Assembly (NCBI GenBank): GCA_963789885.1
Contig: CAWBNB010000071.1
Coordinates: 124,001-188,000, forward strand
Reading direction: 5' to 3'
Length of the DNA stretch: 64,000 bases
DNA from: DATEDA01 sp963789885
Lineage (GTDB): Bacteria > Pseudomonadota > Gammaproteobacteria > Burkholderiales > SG8-39
Positions within the stretch are counted from its first letter, which is position 1; the number at the start of each line of letters is the position of its first letter. Positions 45,809 to 53,148 of the stretch are shown piece by piece. The notes below the pieces were generated by a model. That model was not told where the DNA came from. It saw nothing but the letters and a program-made list of their open reading frames with translations, and searched no databases. Both the position numbers and the translations under genes were made by a program.

Positions 45809-45982
45809 ATGGGCACGCTTCGTGGAGACCGGCAGGACCGCGGCGCTCCGGCCGTCGAGGTGGCCGCATTCGTCCTCGCCGGCGCGGCCGCGGCGGTCCT
45901 CGCCGCCTGGCTGCCCGATGCGCAGGCGCTCGACGCCCTCGCCTGCATCCGCTTCTACCTCGCGCAGGGTTGTCTTCCCTGA
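45809..45982 (+). CDS. 57-residue single-pass membrane protein leading the heme-copper operon
   Basis: ATG 45809 follows GGGGGAG. The product is soluble for ~16 residues (GTLRGDRQDRGAPAVE), then one membrane segment (VAAFVLAGAAAAVLAAWL), then a short tail with two cysteines (LACIRFYLAQGCLP). First gene after the FNR-type promoter; a small accessory subunit is likely. Family not recognised. Confidence 0.6.
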   Translation: MGTLRGDRQDRGAPAVEVAAFVLAGAAAAVLAAWLPDAQALDALACIRFYLAQGCLP

Positions 45983-46020
45983 GCGCGCGCCGCCATCCAA
46001 GCACAGCAAGGAGAGTCGCC

Positions 46021-46197
46021 ATGGCCGAACCCGTCTCCAGCACCGCCGACGAGGACCTTCCCGACGAGCCGGTGCCGTTCATGCAGCAGCTGATCGACAA
46101 CCCGTGGATGCTCCTCTTCCTCGGCGTCGTCATCCCCACGGTGCTCTACATCATCTGGGGAGTGATGGAGATCGCCAGCGTGCCGATCGCGAAGTGA
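46021..46197 (+). CDS. 58-residue small subunit of the heme-copper complex
   Basis: ATG 46021 is preceded by AGGAGAG. Acidic N-terminus (EPVSSTADEDLPDEPVPF) then one transmembrane helix (PWMLLFLGVVIPTVLYIIWG). Small one-helix subunits commonly accompany B-type and related heme-copper enzymes. It lies 21 nt before subunit II. Confidence 0.75.
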   Translation: MAEPVSSTADEDLPDEPVPFMQQLIDNPWMLLFLGVVIPTVLYIIWGVMEIASVPIAK

Positions 46198-46218
46198 GCT
46201 AGCCGGGGAGAACGAGCC

Positions 46219-46776
46219 ATGAGCGCGATTCAGCCGCCGACCAACCGACTGTGGTGGAAAGAGCCGATCGAGAAGATCGAGATCACGTGGATCCTGATCG
46301 CTTTCGTCTGGTGCCTCTTCCTCTTCTTCATGATGCCGTACTGGCACGTCTTCGGTAAGCAGAACCTCGCCAACGAAGCCTATCGCTCGACGCCCGAACG
46401 CTTCACCACCAGGACGCAGGAGATGGTGGACAAGTTCAAGGTGCGCGAGGAGGAGGGTCTCAACAACCAGAAGATCCCGGTCGTGCACCCGCCGCCGGGG
46501 AGCGACGTCTACCTGATCGCCCGCCTGTGGCAGTGGTGGCCGATCATCGAGCTCGAGGAAGGGCAGAGCTACCGGCTGCACCTGATGTCCCTCGACTGGC
46601 TGCACGGGTTCTCGCTCCAGCCCGAGAACATCAACATCGAGGTGCACCCGAACTACGAGCACCTGCTGACGGTGCAGCCGAGCAAGGCCGGCACCTACAA
46701 CATCGTCTGCAACGAGTACTGCGGCGTCAACCACCACACGATGGTGACCAAGCTGTACGTCGTGGCGAAGAAGTAG
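46219..46776 (+). CDS. CuA-containing subunit II of a heme-copper enzyme
   Basis: A 185-residue protein with one N-terminal membrane helix (ITWILIAFVWCLFLFFMMPYW) and a periplasmic cupredoxin domain. The CuA ligands are complete: His in DWLHGFSLQPENINIEV and CNEYCGVNHHTM (CxxxCxxxHxxM, with the backbone Glu position). It takes electrons from a c-type cytochrome. Short length and single helix resemble B-type and eNOR subunit II. Confidence 0.92.
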   Translation: MSAIQPPTNRLWWKEPIEKIEITWILIAFVWCLFLFFMMPYWHVFGKQNLANEAYRSTPERFTTRTQEMVDKFKVREEEGLNNQKIPVVHPPPGSDVYLIARLWQWWPIIELEEGQSYRLHLMSLDWLHGFSLQPENINIEVHPNYEHLLTVQPSKAGTYNIVCNEYCGVNHHTMVTKLYVVAKK

Positions 46777-46786
46777 GGAGGCGACG

Positions 46787-48511
46787 ATGGCCGTCAACCG
46801 CATGTTCCGGACCTGCCCGACCACCGGGCTCAAGTTCCACCAGCCCGCCGAGGCGCTGATGAAGGCGAACGCCGTCGCAGCGGTCGTCTTCCTCCTCTTC
46901 GGCGGCGTGCTCGCGATCCTGGTGACGCTCACCCGCTGGCAGGCGGTGCACCTGCTCCCGGCCGACTGGTTCTACCTCGTTCTCACCGGGCACGGGCTCA
47001 ACATGCTCGTGTTCTGGATCATCTTCTTCGAGATCGCGGTGCTGTACTTCGCCGGCTCGACGCTGCTCGGCTGTCGCCTCCCGACGCCGCGGGTCGCATG
47101 GGCGGGGTTCGCGCTGATGCTCGTCGGCGCGCTCATGAACAACTACGCGGTGTTCATCCGCCAGGATTCGAGCGTGATGTTCACCTCCTACGTGCCGATG
47201 CAGGCGCACTGGAGCTTCTATCTCGGCCTGATCCTGTTCGCGGTGGGCGCGCTCATCGGCTGCTTCATCTTCCTCGGCTCGCTCGTCGTCGGGAAGGCGG
47301 AGCGCACCTACAACGGCTCGATCCCGCTGGTGACCTTCGGCGGCCTCACCGCCTGCATCATCGCGATCTTCACCATCGCCTCCGGCGCGATCATCCTGAT
47401 CCCCACGTTCCTGTGGTCGATCGGCCTCGTGGGGTACATGGACTCGCTCCTGTACCGGCACATCTGGTGGGCGTTCGGCCACTCGTCGCAGCAGATCAAC
47501 GTCTCGGCGCAGGTCGCGGTGTGGTACGCCGTCGCGGCGATCGTGTTCGGCGCGAAGCCGATGAGCGAGAAGGTGAGCCGCACGGCGTTCCTGCTCTACA
47601 TCCTGTTCATCACGATCGCGAGCGCGCACCACCTGCTCGTCGACCCCGGCCTGACGTCGAGCTGGAAGATCCTCAACACGAGCTACGCGTTCTATCTCGC
47701 GGTGCTCGCGTCGATGGTGCACGGGCTGACCGTGCCCGGCTCGATCGAGGTCGCGCAGCGCGACAAGGGCTTCACCAAGGGTCTCTTCGAGTGGCTGCGC
47801 AAGGCGCCGTGGTCGAACCCGGCGTTCTCCGGGGTGTTCATGTCGATCATCGGCTTCGGCTTCCTCGGCGGGATCTCGGGCGTGATCATCGGCACCGAGC
47901 AGCTCAACCTGATCCTGCACAACACGATCTACGTGCCCGGCCACTTCCACGCCACGGTCGTGATCGGCACCACGCTCGCGTTCATGGCGATCACCTACTT
48001 CCTGATCCCGGTGCTCTTCCGGCGCGAGGTGATGTTCCCGACCATGGCGAAGTGGCAGCCCTACGTCTTCGCCGCGGGCATGACCACGTTCGCGCTCTTC
48101 ATGATGGGCGCGGGCACGCTGGGCGTGCCGCGCCGGCACTGGGACATCACGTTCTCGGGCAACCCGCTCGGGTTCGAGTTCCCCGGCACCGCCTTCCTCA
48201 TGATGGCGCTGATGGCGATCGGCGGGCTGCTCGCGATCGTCGGCGGCGCGATGTACATCCTCGTCACCGTCGGCTCGGTGTTCCTCGGCAAGCGCATCGA
48301 GACGCCCGGGTTCCAGCGCGTGCCCGTGCGGGAAGGTGTCGCGAGACCCGCTCCGACGCCGGTCGCCGGGGCGCTCACCGGCTACGGCGCGGCGACCCAC
48401 GCCTGGTCCGCGCCGGGGACGCTCTCGCTCGCGTTCGTGTTCCTGGTGTCGTTCGTGCTGTACTACTTCATCAACTGGAAATACCTCTCGACCGTCTGGC
48501 CGCTGCGATGA
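46787..48511 (+). CDS. Heme-copper catalytic subunit I, eNOR-like nitric oxide reductase candidate
   Basis: A 574-residue protein with ~13-14 membrane spans. Heme and CuB ligands are recognisable: His69 (GHGLNMLVFW), CuB His232, His281-His282 (SAHHLLVDPG), and His386/His388 (VPGHFHATVV). The motif that in oxygen reductases reads GHPEVY is GHSSQQ here, so the cross-linked Tyr is replaced by Gln236 and the adjacent Glu is lost. That rules out a normal oxidase and fits the alternative NO-reductase families, eNOR most closely from memory of its Gln-containing active site. Context supports it: FNR-type promoter, nirS cluster nearby, ctaA/ctaB/sco, and no norB. The family name is inference. Confidence 0.85.
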   Translation: MAVNRMFRTCPTTGLKFHQPAEALMKANAVAAVVFLLFGGVLAILVTLTRWQAVHLLPADWFYLVLTGHGLNMLVFWIIFFEIAVLYFAGSTLLGCRLPTPRVAWAGFALMLVGALMNNYAVFIRQDSSVMFTSYVPMQAHWSFYLGLILFAVGALIGCFIFLGSLVVGKAERTYNGSIPLVTFGGLTACIIAIFTIASGAIILIPTFLWSIGLVGYMDSLLYRHIWWAFGHSSQQINVSAQVAVWYAVAAIVFGAKPMSEKVSRTAFLLYILFITIASAHHLLVDPGLTSSWKILNTSYAFYLAVLASMVHGLTVPGSIEVAQRDKGFTKGLFEWLRKAPWSNPAFSGVFMSIIGFGFLGGISGVIIGTEQLNLILHNTIYVPGHFHATVVIGTTLAFMAITYFLIPVLFRREVMFPTMAKWQPYVFAAGMTTFALFMMGAGTLGVPRRHWDITFSGNPLGFEFPGTAFLMMALMAIGGLLAIVGGAMYILVTVGSVFLGKRIETPGFQRVPVREGVARPAPTPVAGALTGYGAATHAWSAPGTLSLAFVFLVSFVLYYFINWKYLSTVWPLR

Positions 48512-48521
48512 CGAAGCCGGA

Positions 48522-49460
48522 ATGAGACGGGGCACGACCGTGGCGATTCCGATGGACGGGGTTGCGGCCCGGAGCGCGAGGAAGGGGCGCGCCCGGGCCG
48601 TCGTCGCCCGTGCCGCAGGGCTGTTCAAGCTCCGCATCGGCGTCGTCATCGGCTTCACCGCGCTCGCGGGCCTGGCGGCGACGCCCGGGCCGTCGCTCGA
48701 CGCGTGGCGGATCGCCGTCCTCGGCCTCGCCGTGGTGCTGTCCGCCGCCGCCGCGGGCGGGTTCAACCAGTGGTACGAGAGCGATCTCGACGCGCAGATG
48801 CGCCGTACGCGCAGCCGCCCGTTCGTCACCGGCGAGCTCGCACGCGATGCGCGCTGGCTGTGGCTGCTCGGCGCGATCACGCTGGCGTCGGTGCTGCTCG
48901 CCGCTTGGGCGACCAACTGGCTCGCCGCGCTGCACACCGTCCTCGGCGCGTTCGTCTACGGGATCGTCTACACGGTGTGGCTCAAGCGGAGGACGTGGTG
49001 GAACATCGTCGTCGGCGGGCTTGCCGGCAGCTTCGCGGTCCTCGCCGGTGCGGCGGCGATCGCCCCGGGCATGCCGCCGGCCGTGCCGCTGGTCCTGGCG
49101 GTGGTGCTCTTCCTGTGGACGCCGCCGCATTTCTGGAGCCTCGCGATCGCGTGTCACGACGACTACCGGGCGGCGCGCGTGCCGATGCTCCCGGTGGTGG
49201 TCGGCGATGCGCGTTGCGCGCGCGTCATCCTCGCGCACACCGTCGCGCTGGTCGCGCTGTCGTTCGTGCCGCTTGCGTTCGGGATGGGATGGATCTACGG
49301 CGCCGGAGCGGGCGTCGGCGGCGCGCTCTTCGTCCTCGCGAGCATTCGCCTCGCCGCCACGCCCACGCGGAGGATGGCGCTCGCGAACTTCTTCGCCTCG
49401 CTCGTCCAACTCACGCTCCTCCTCGCCGCCGCGATCGTCGATCGGGCGGCTGCGGGCTGA
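48522..49460 (+). CDS. ctaB: Protoheme IX farnesyltransferase (heme O synthase)
   Basis: A 312-residue UbiA-family prenyltransferase with the two Asp motifs NQWYESDLDAQMRRTR and CHDDYRAARVPML and about eight spans. It makes heme O, the substrate of CtaA. ATG 48522 is used; GTG 48540 and ATG 48552 are alternatives. It lies 10 nt after subunit I, so heme maturation is built into the operon. Confidence 0.94.
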   Translation: MRRGTTVAIPMDGVAARSARKGRARAVVARAAGLFKLRIGVVIGFTALAGLAATPGPSLDAWRIAVLGLAVVLSAAAAGGFNQWYESDLDAQMRRTRSRPFVTGELARDARWLWLLGAITLASVLLAAWATNWLAALHTVLGAFVYGIVYTVWLKRRTWWNIVVGGLAGSFAVLAGAAAIAPGMPPAVPLVLAVVLFLWTPPHFWSLAIACHDDYRAARVPMLPVVVGDARCARVILAHTVALVALSFVPLAFGMGWIYGAGAGVGGALFVLASIRLAATPTRRMALANFFASLVQLTLLLAAAIVDRAAAG

Positions 49461-49479
49461 CGCCCGGGGAGCGGGGGCC

Positions 49480-50323
49480 ATGGCGCGCGCGGCAATCGGG
49501 CTCCGGTCCGCGCTTGCCCTCGCTTGTCTTCGTGCTCGGCATCTCGAGCGCCGCGGCGGAGACGCTGACCGGCGGCGCAGCGGGCGGGGCCGCCCTCGAT
49601 CCGGACCGGGCGCTCAAGACGAGCCAGGCGGTGATCGGCAAACGGGTGGGGGATTACGCGCTCCTCGACCGCGAGGGGCGGCAGGTGCGGCTCGCCGACT
49701 ACCGCGGCAAGCCGCTCGTGGTGAACTTCGTCTACACCGGCTGCCTCTCGGTCTGCCCGACCACGACCGCGCAGCTCGCGAAAGCGATCCGCGAAGCGCG
49801 CAAGACGCTCGGGACGGGCAGCTTCCGCGTCGTCACGATCGGGTTCAATCTGCCCTACGACTCGCCCGAGGCGATGCGCGACTTCGCCCGGCGCTACGGC
49901 ATCGACGTTCCCGACTGGGAGTTCCTGTCGCCGTTCGAGTCCCAGCTCGCGCCGCTCGTCGCCGATTTCGGCTTCGAGTACGTGCGCACGGCGGGCGGGT
50001 TCGACCACCTTACCCAGCTCACGATCCTCGACGCCGACGGCAGGGTGTTCCGCCAGGTGTACGGCGACGAGTTCGCGCTGCCGCTCCTGATCGACCCATT
50101 GCAGGAGCTCGTGACCGGGACGCCGATGCCGCGCGCGAGCCTCGCGGAGCTCCTCGAGCGCGTCCGGATCATCTGTACCGTCTACGACCCGAAGAGCGGC
50201 CGCTACCGCTTCAAGACCTCGGTGATCGGCGAGATCATGTCGTTCGTCGTCGTCACCGTCGTGATCTTCGGCTTCCTCTGGCACGACCGGCGCAAGCGTC
50301 GCGCGCTCGAGCGGCGCGCCTGA
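49480..50323 (+). CDS. SCO1/SenC copper chaperone with C-terminal anchor; apparent frameshift in signal peptide
   Basis: The thioredoxin-like Sco domain is clear: copper ligands CLSVC in VNFVYTGCLSVCPTTTAQ and His in FDHLTQLTI. A ribosome site (CGGGGAG) precedes ATG 49480, whose frame gives ARAAIGLRSALALA; near 49515-49527 the frame must shift by one base to enter LVFVLGISSAAAETL. Otherwise TTG 49514 would give a signal peptide without basic residues. Unusually, a membrane span lies at the C-terminus (IMSFVVVTVVIFGFLW). It would load CuA of subunit II. Confidence 0.88.
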
Positions 50324-50338
50324 GGCGAGCGCGGGCGG

Positions 50339-52039
50339 CTATCCCTCCCGCACCACGAACGGCCGCATCATCTCGTGGTCCTCGTGCGAGAGGATGTGGC
50401 AGTGCCAGACGTAGCGCCCGGGCCGATCGAACCGCGCGACGATGCGCGTTCGCGTGCGCGGCGGGACGCGGACCGTGTCCTTGGGGCCGCGCTCGTCCGG
50501 ACCGGGCGGGCGGTCGTCGCCGAGCCATCGGATCTGCCTCAGAACGCCGGTCGCTTCCGGTTCGCCGGCGAAGCGTCGATGGCCGACCACGCGGAAGTGA
50601 ACGAGGTGGACGTGAACCGGGTGCGTATCGGCGGTCGTGTTGTAGAGGTCCCAGGCCTCCACGGCCCCGAGCAGCGGGTCCTCGGTGATCGGGTCGTGCC
50701 AGGTCATCGCGCCGTCCTTGACGGTCCCGAGCAGCGTCTTGGTGCGACCGAATGCATCCTTGCCGTCGAATAGCACGAGCTCGCGGACTGCCGTGGTCGG
50801 GCGCAGCTCGGGCGGCGGGTCGGGGCGGAGGCGATCGGGGATGCGGCTGCCGTCCTCGACGCGGCCCGTTCCCACGCGGAAGGCCATCACACGGCCGGTC
50901 GTGCGCGGGTCCGGCGGTTCGCCATCGGGGAACGGCGTCGGCGCCGAGTTGAGCAGCATCACCTGCCGTCCCCGGACGGCGGAATGCGAGAAATCGACGA
51001 TGACGTCCACGCGCTCCGCGGGCGAGAGCACGAGCTGGTCGAGGACGACGGGCTGCTCCAGGAAACCCTGGTCAGTGCCGATGAGGACGAACGGCAGGCG
51101 CGGCTCGAACGCGAGCGCATAGAAGCGCGAGTCCGAGCCGTTCAGGAGGCGCAGCCGGTAGCGCCGCGGCTCGACCGCCGCGAAGGGCCAGATCATGCCG
51201 TTCACGACGATCGCCGCGCCGAACTCCTCGGGCTGGATGCTCGGGTCCGGCGCACCGGGGTGCGCGGGATGCGTGGCTATCACGAGCTCCCCGTGCGTCG
51301 TGAAGGTCCGGTCCTGGATGAGGAGCGGGATCTCGAAAGCGCCCGACGGGAGCCCGAGTCGGTCCTCGTTCCCGTCGCGAACGAGGTAGAAGCCCGCGAG
51401 CCCGGCGCCGACGTTGAGCCGCGTCAGCCCGAGCGCATGGTCGTGGTACCAGAGCGTGCCGGCCTCCTGGTCGTTCGCGTAGCGGTACACCTCCTGCAGG
51501 AACGCCGGCCCGCGCTCGGCGAAGGCCGGCGTGAACCACGCTTCCGGATCGCCATCGCTCGCGGTCTCGACGTGACCGCCGTGCAGATGCGTCACGATGG
51601 GAACGCCGCCCGGCGGGCCGCCCTTCGTGTGCGCGACGTGGATCGAGCGGTCGACCGGCAGCAGGTGGGGCAGGGAGCGCCCGTCCGCGGCGAGCGCGTT
51701 GCTCCAGCGTACGGTCACGGGCTCGCCGCGCCGCACGTCGAAGGTCGGACCGGGGTACTGGCCGTCATAGCCCCAGAGCGTGGTCTCGAGCGCGCGCCCC
51801 GTGCCCGGGTCGACGAGCCCGAGCGAGCCCCGGAACTGCCGTACCGCGAGCTCGTAATGCCGCGCTGCCGTCGCCGGTATCGCGCGGCGCGGCCGCGGCA
51901 AGGGATTCACGAACTGGCGTTGACGCCGGACGTCGAGCAGGGCGAGACGCTGCTGCGCACTCGCGTGCCTGAGCCCAAACGACGCCAGGACCAGCGGTGC
52001 GGCGAGAAGGGATCCGAGAGCGTCGCGCCGGGTGAACAT
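50339..52039 (-). CDS. Tat-exported multicopper oxidase (CotA/bilirubin-oxidase-like)
   Basis: A 566-residue three-cupredoxin oxidase with a twin-arginine signal (FTRRDALGSLLAAPLVLA). All copper motifs are present: THLHGGH, WYHDHALG, HPVHVHLVHF and WHCHILSHEDHEMM (type 1 ligand Met). The family oxidises phenolics, bilirubin or metals such as Mn/Cu; substrate unknown. It converges on sco with 15 nt between. Confidence 0.9.
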   Translation of the reverse strand: MFTRRDALGSLLAAPLVLASFGLRHASAQQRLALLDVRRQRQFVNPLPRPRRAIPATAARHYELAVRQFRGSLGLVDPGTGRALETTLWGYDGQYPGPTFDVRRGEPVTVRWSNALAADGRSLPHLLPVDRSIHVAHTKGGPPGGVPIVTHLHGGHVETASDGDPEAWFTPAFAERGPAFLQEVYRYANDQEAGTLWYHDHALGLTRLNVGAGLAGFYLVRDGNEDRLGLPSGAFEIPLLIQDRTFTTHGELVIATHPAHPGAPDPSIQPEEFGAAIVVNGMIWPFAAVEPRRYRLRLLNGSDSRFYALAFEPRLPFVLIGTDQGFLEQPVVLDQLVLSPAERVDVIVDFSHSAVRGRQVMLLNSAPTPFPDGEPPDPRTTGRVMAFRVGTGRVEDGSRIPDRLRPDPPPELRPTTAVRELVLFDGKDAFGRTKTLLGTVKDGAMTWHDPITEDPLLGAVEAWDLYNTTADTHPVHVHLVHFRVVGHRRFAGEPEATGVLRQIRWLGDDRPPGPDERGPKDTVRVPPRTRTRIVARFDRPGRYVWHCHILSHEDHEMMRPFVVREG

Positions 52040-52109
52040 GAGTGTCGGGAGCGCATGCTACAGGTCGCGGCGACGCGACGCGCGTGGCCGCATGCTCGAG
52101 CTCGCCGAA

Positions 52110-53027
52110 TCAGAGCAGGAACGAGGCGATGAGGAGCAGGGCGAAACCGAGCTGGAGGCCCGCCGTCTGGCCGAGCAGGCGGTTCAGCCATCGACCGGGC
52201 GGCGCGCTGCCGATCCGGCGCGCGAGGAAGATCGCCCAGGGCAGCGCGGCGAGCGGCAGCACGGCCGACGCCCGGAAACCCTCAAGTGCGCTGAACGCCG
52301 GGAGCAGCGCGAACGGCACCAGCACGAGGAACGCGTACTCCATTCTCGCAAACGTGCGGCCGAAGCACGCCGCGAGCGTGTGCTTGCCGACCCGGCGGTC
52401 GGCTTCGATGTCGCGATAGTTGTTCACGACCAGGATCGCGGCCGCGAGCATGCCGATCATCACGCCCGCGATCGCCGCGCTCCAGCTCAGCCGGGAGGCC
52501 TCGAGATAATAGGTCCCGCACACCGCAACGACGCCGAAGAAGACGAGGACGAAGAGCTCGCCGAGGCCGGTGTAGGCGATCGGCCGCGGCCCGCTCGTGT
52601 ACGCGATCCCGGCCGCGATCGAGGCGAGCCCGGCAACGAGGATCGGCCACCCGCCGCGCCAGGCGAGATAACTCCCGACCAGACAGGCGAGCCCGAAGGC
52701 GAGGCCCACGCCGAGGCGCATGTCGCCCGGCGCGATCCAGCCCATGCTGGTCACGCGCGGCGGTCCGAGGCGTTCGGCTGCGTCGGCGCCCCGCTCGAAG
52801 TCGCCGAGGTCGTTCTGCAGGTTGGTGCCGACCTGGATCAGCACCGCGGCGACGAGCGCCGCGACCGTCACCCCCGCGTCGAACTGCGCGGTCTGCGTTC
52901 GCGCCAGCACCGCACCGACGAGGACCGGGACGACGGCGATCGTGAGCGTGCGTGGGCGCGTGGCGGCGACCCATGCCTGCAGGGCGGACGGCCTCGCCGC
53001 CGGCAGCGGCGATTCGAGTTGCTGCAT
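52110..53027 (-). CDS. MenA-like UbiA prenyltransferase
   Basis: A 305-residue membrane prenyltransferase, best match 1,4-dihydroxy-2-naphthoate polyprenyltransferase: first Asp motif NLQNDLGDFERGAD, second NNYRDIEADRRVGKHTLA, eight or nine spans. MenA makes demethylmenaquinone, but no other men gene is here, so the aromatic substrate is uncertain. ATG 53027 follows AGGGGAG. Divergent from the FNR-controlled cytochrome b gene. Confidence 0.87.
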   Translation of the reverse strand: MQQLESPLPAARPSALQAWVAATRPRTLTIAVVPVLVGAVLARTQTAQFDAGVTVAALVAAVLIQVGTNLQNDLGDFERGADAAERLGPPRVTSMGWIAPGDMRLGVGLAFGLACLVGSYLAWRGGWPILVAGLASIAAGIAYTSGPRPIAYTGLGELFVLVFFGVVAVCGTYYLEASRLSWSAAIAGVMIGMLAAAILVVNNYRDIEADRRVGKHTLAACFGRTFARMEYAFLVLVPFALLPAFSALEGFRASAVLPLAALPWAIFLARRIGSAPPGRWLNRLLGQTAGLQLGFALLLIASFLL

Positions 53028-53086
53028 GACACGCGCTCCCCTGAGGGGTTCGTCGTTGATGCTGCGGCCTCCCGCCGACGGCGTTC

Positions 53087-53129
53087 TTGACACATCTCAA
53101 AGTAGCCGCCGACCGTGCCTCGTTAGCAT
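53087..53129 (+). promoter_or_regulatory. FNR-type promoter of the cytochrome b fusion gene
   Basis: TTGAC-ACAT-CTCAA (53087-53100) and TAGCAT (53124-53129); predicted start near 53135, 14 nt before TTG 53149. Confidence 0.75.
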
Positions 53130-53148
53130 TGGTGCGGAGGCGCGCACA

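Noticed and set aside
46787..48511. Annotation as an ordinary cytochrome c oxidase
   Set aside because: The Tyr and Glu of the GHPEVY motif are missing (GHSSQQ), so O2 reduction by the usual mechanism is unlikely.
46727..48937. Minus-strand 736-residue frame across the heme-copper subunit I gene
   Set aside because: Arg/Glu/Asp-rich antisense frame caused by GC3 bias; subunit I has clear membrane spans and ligands.
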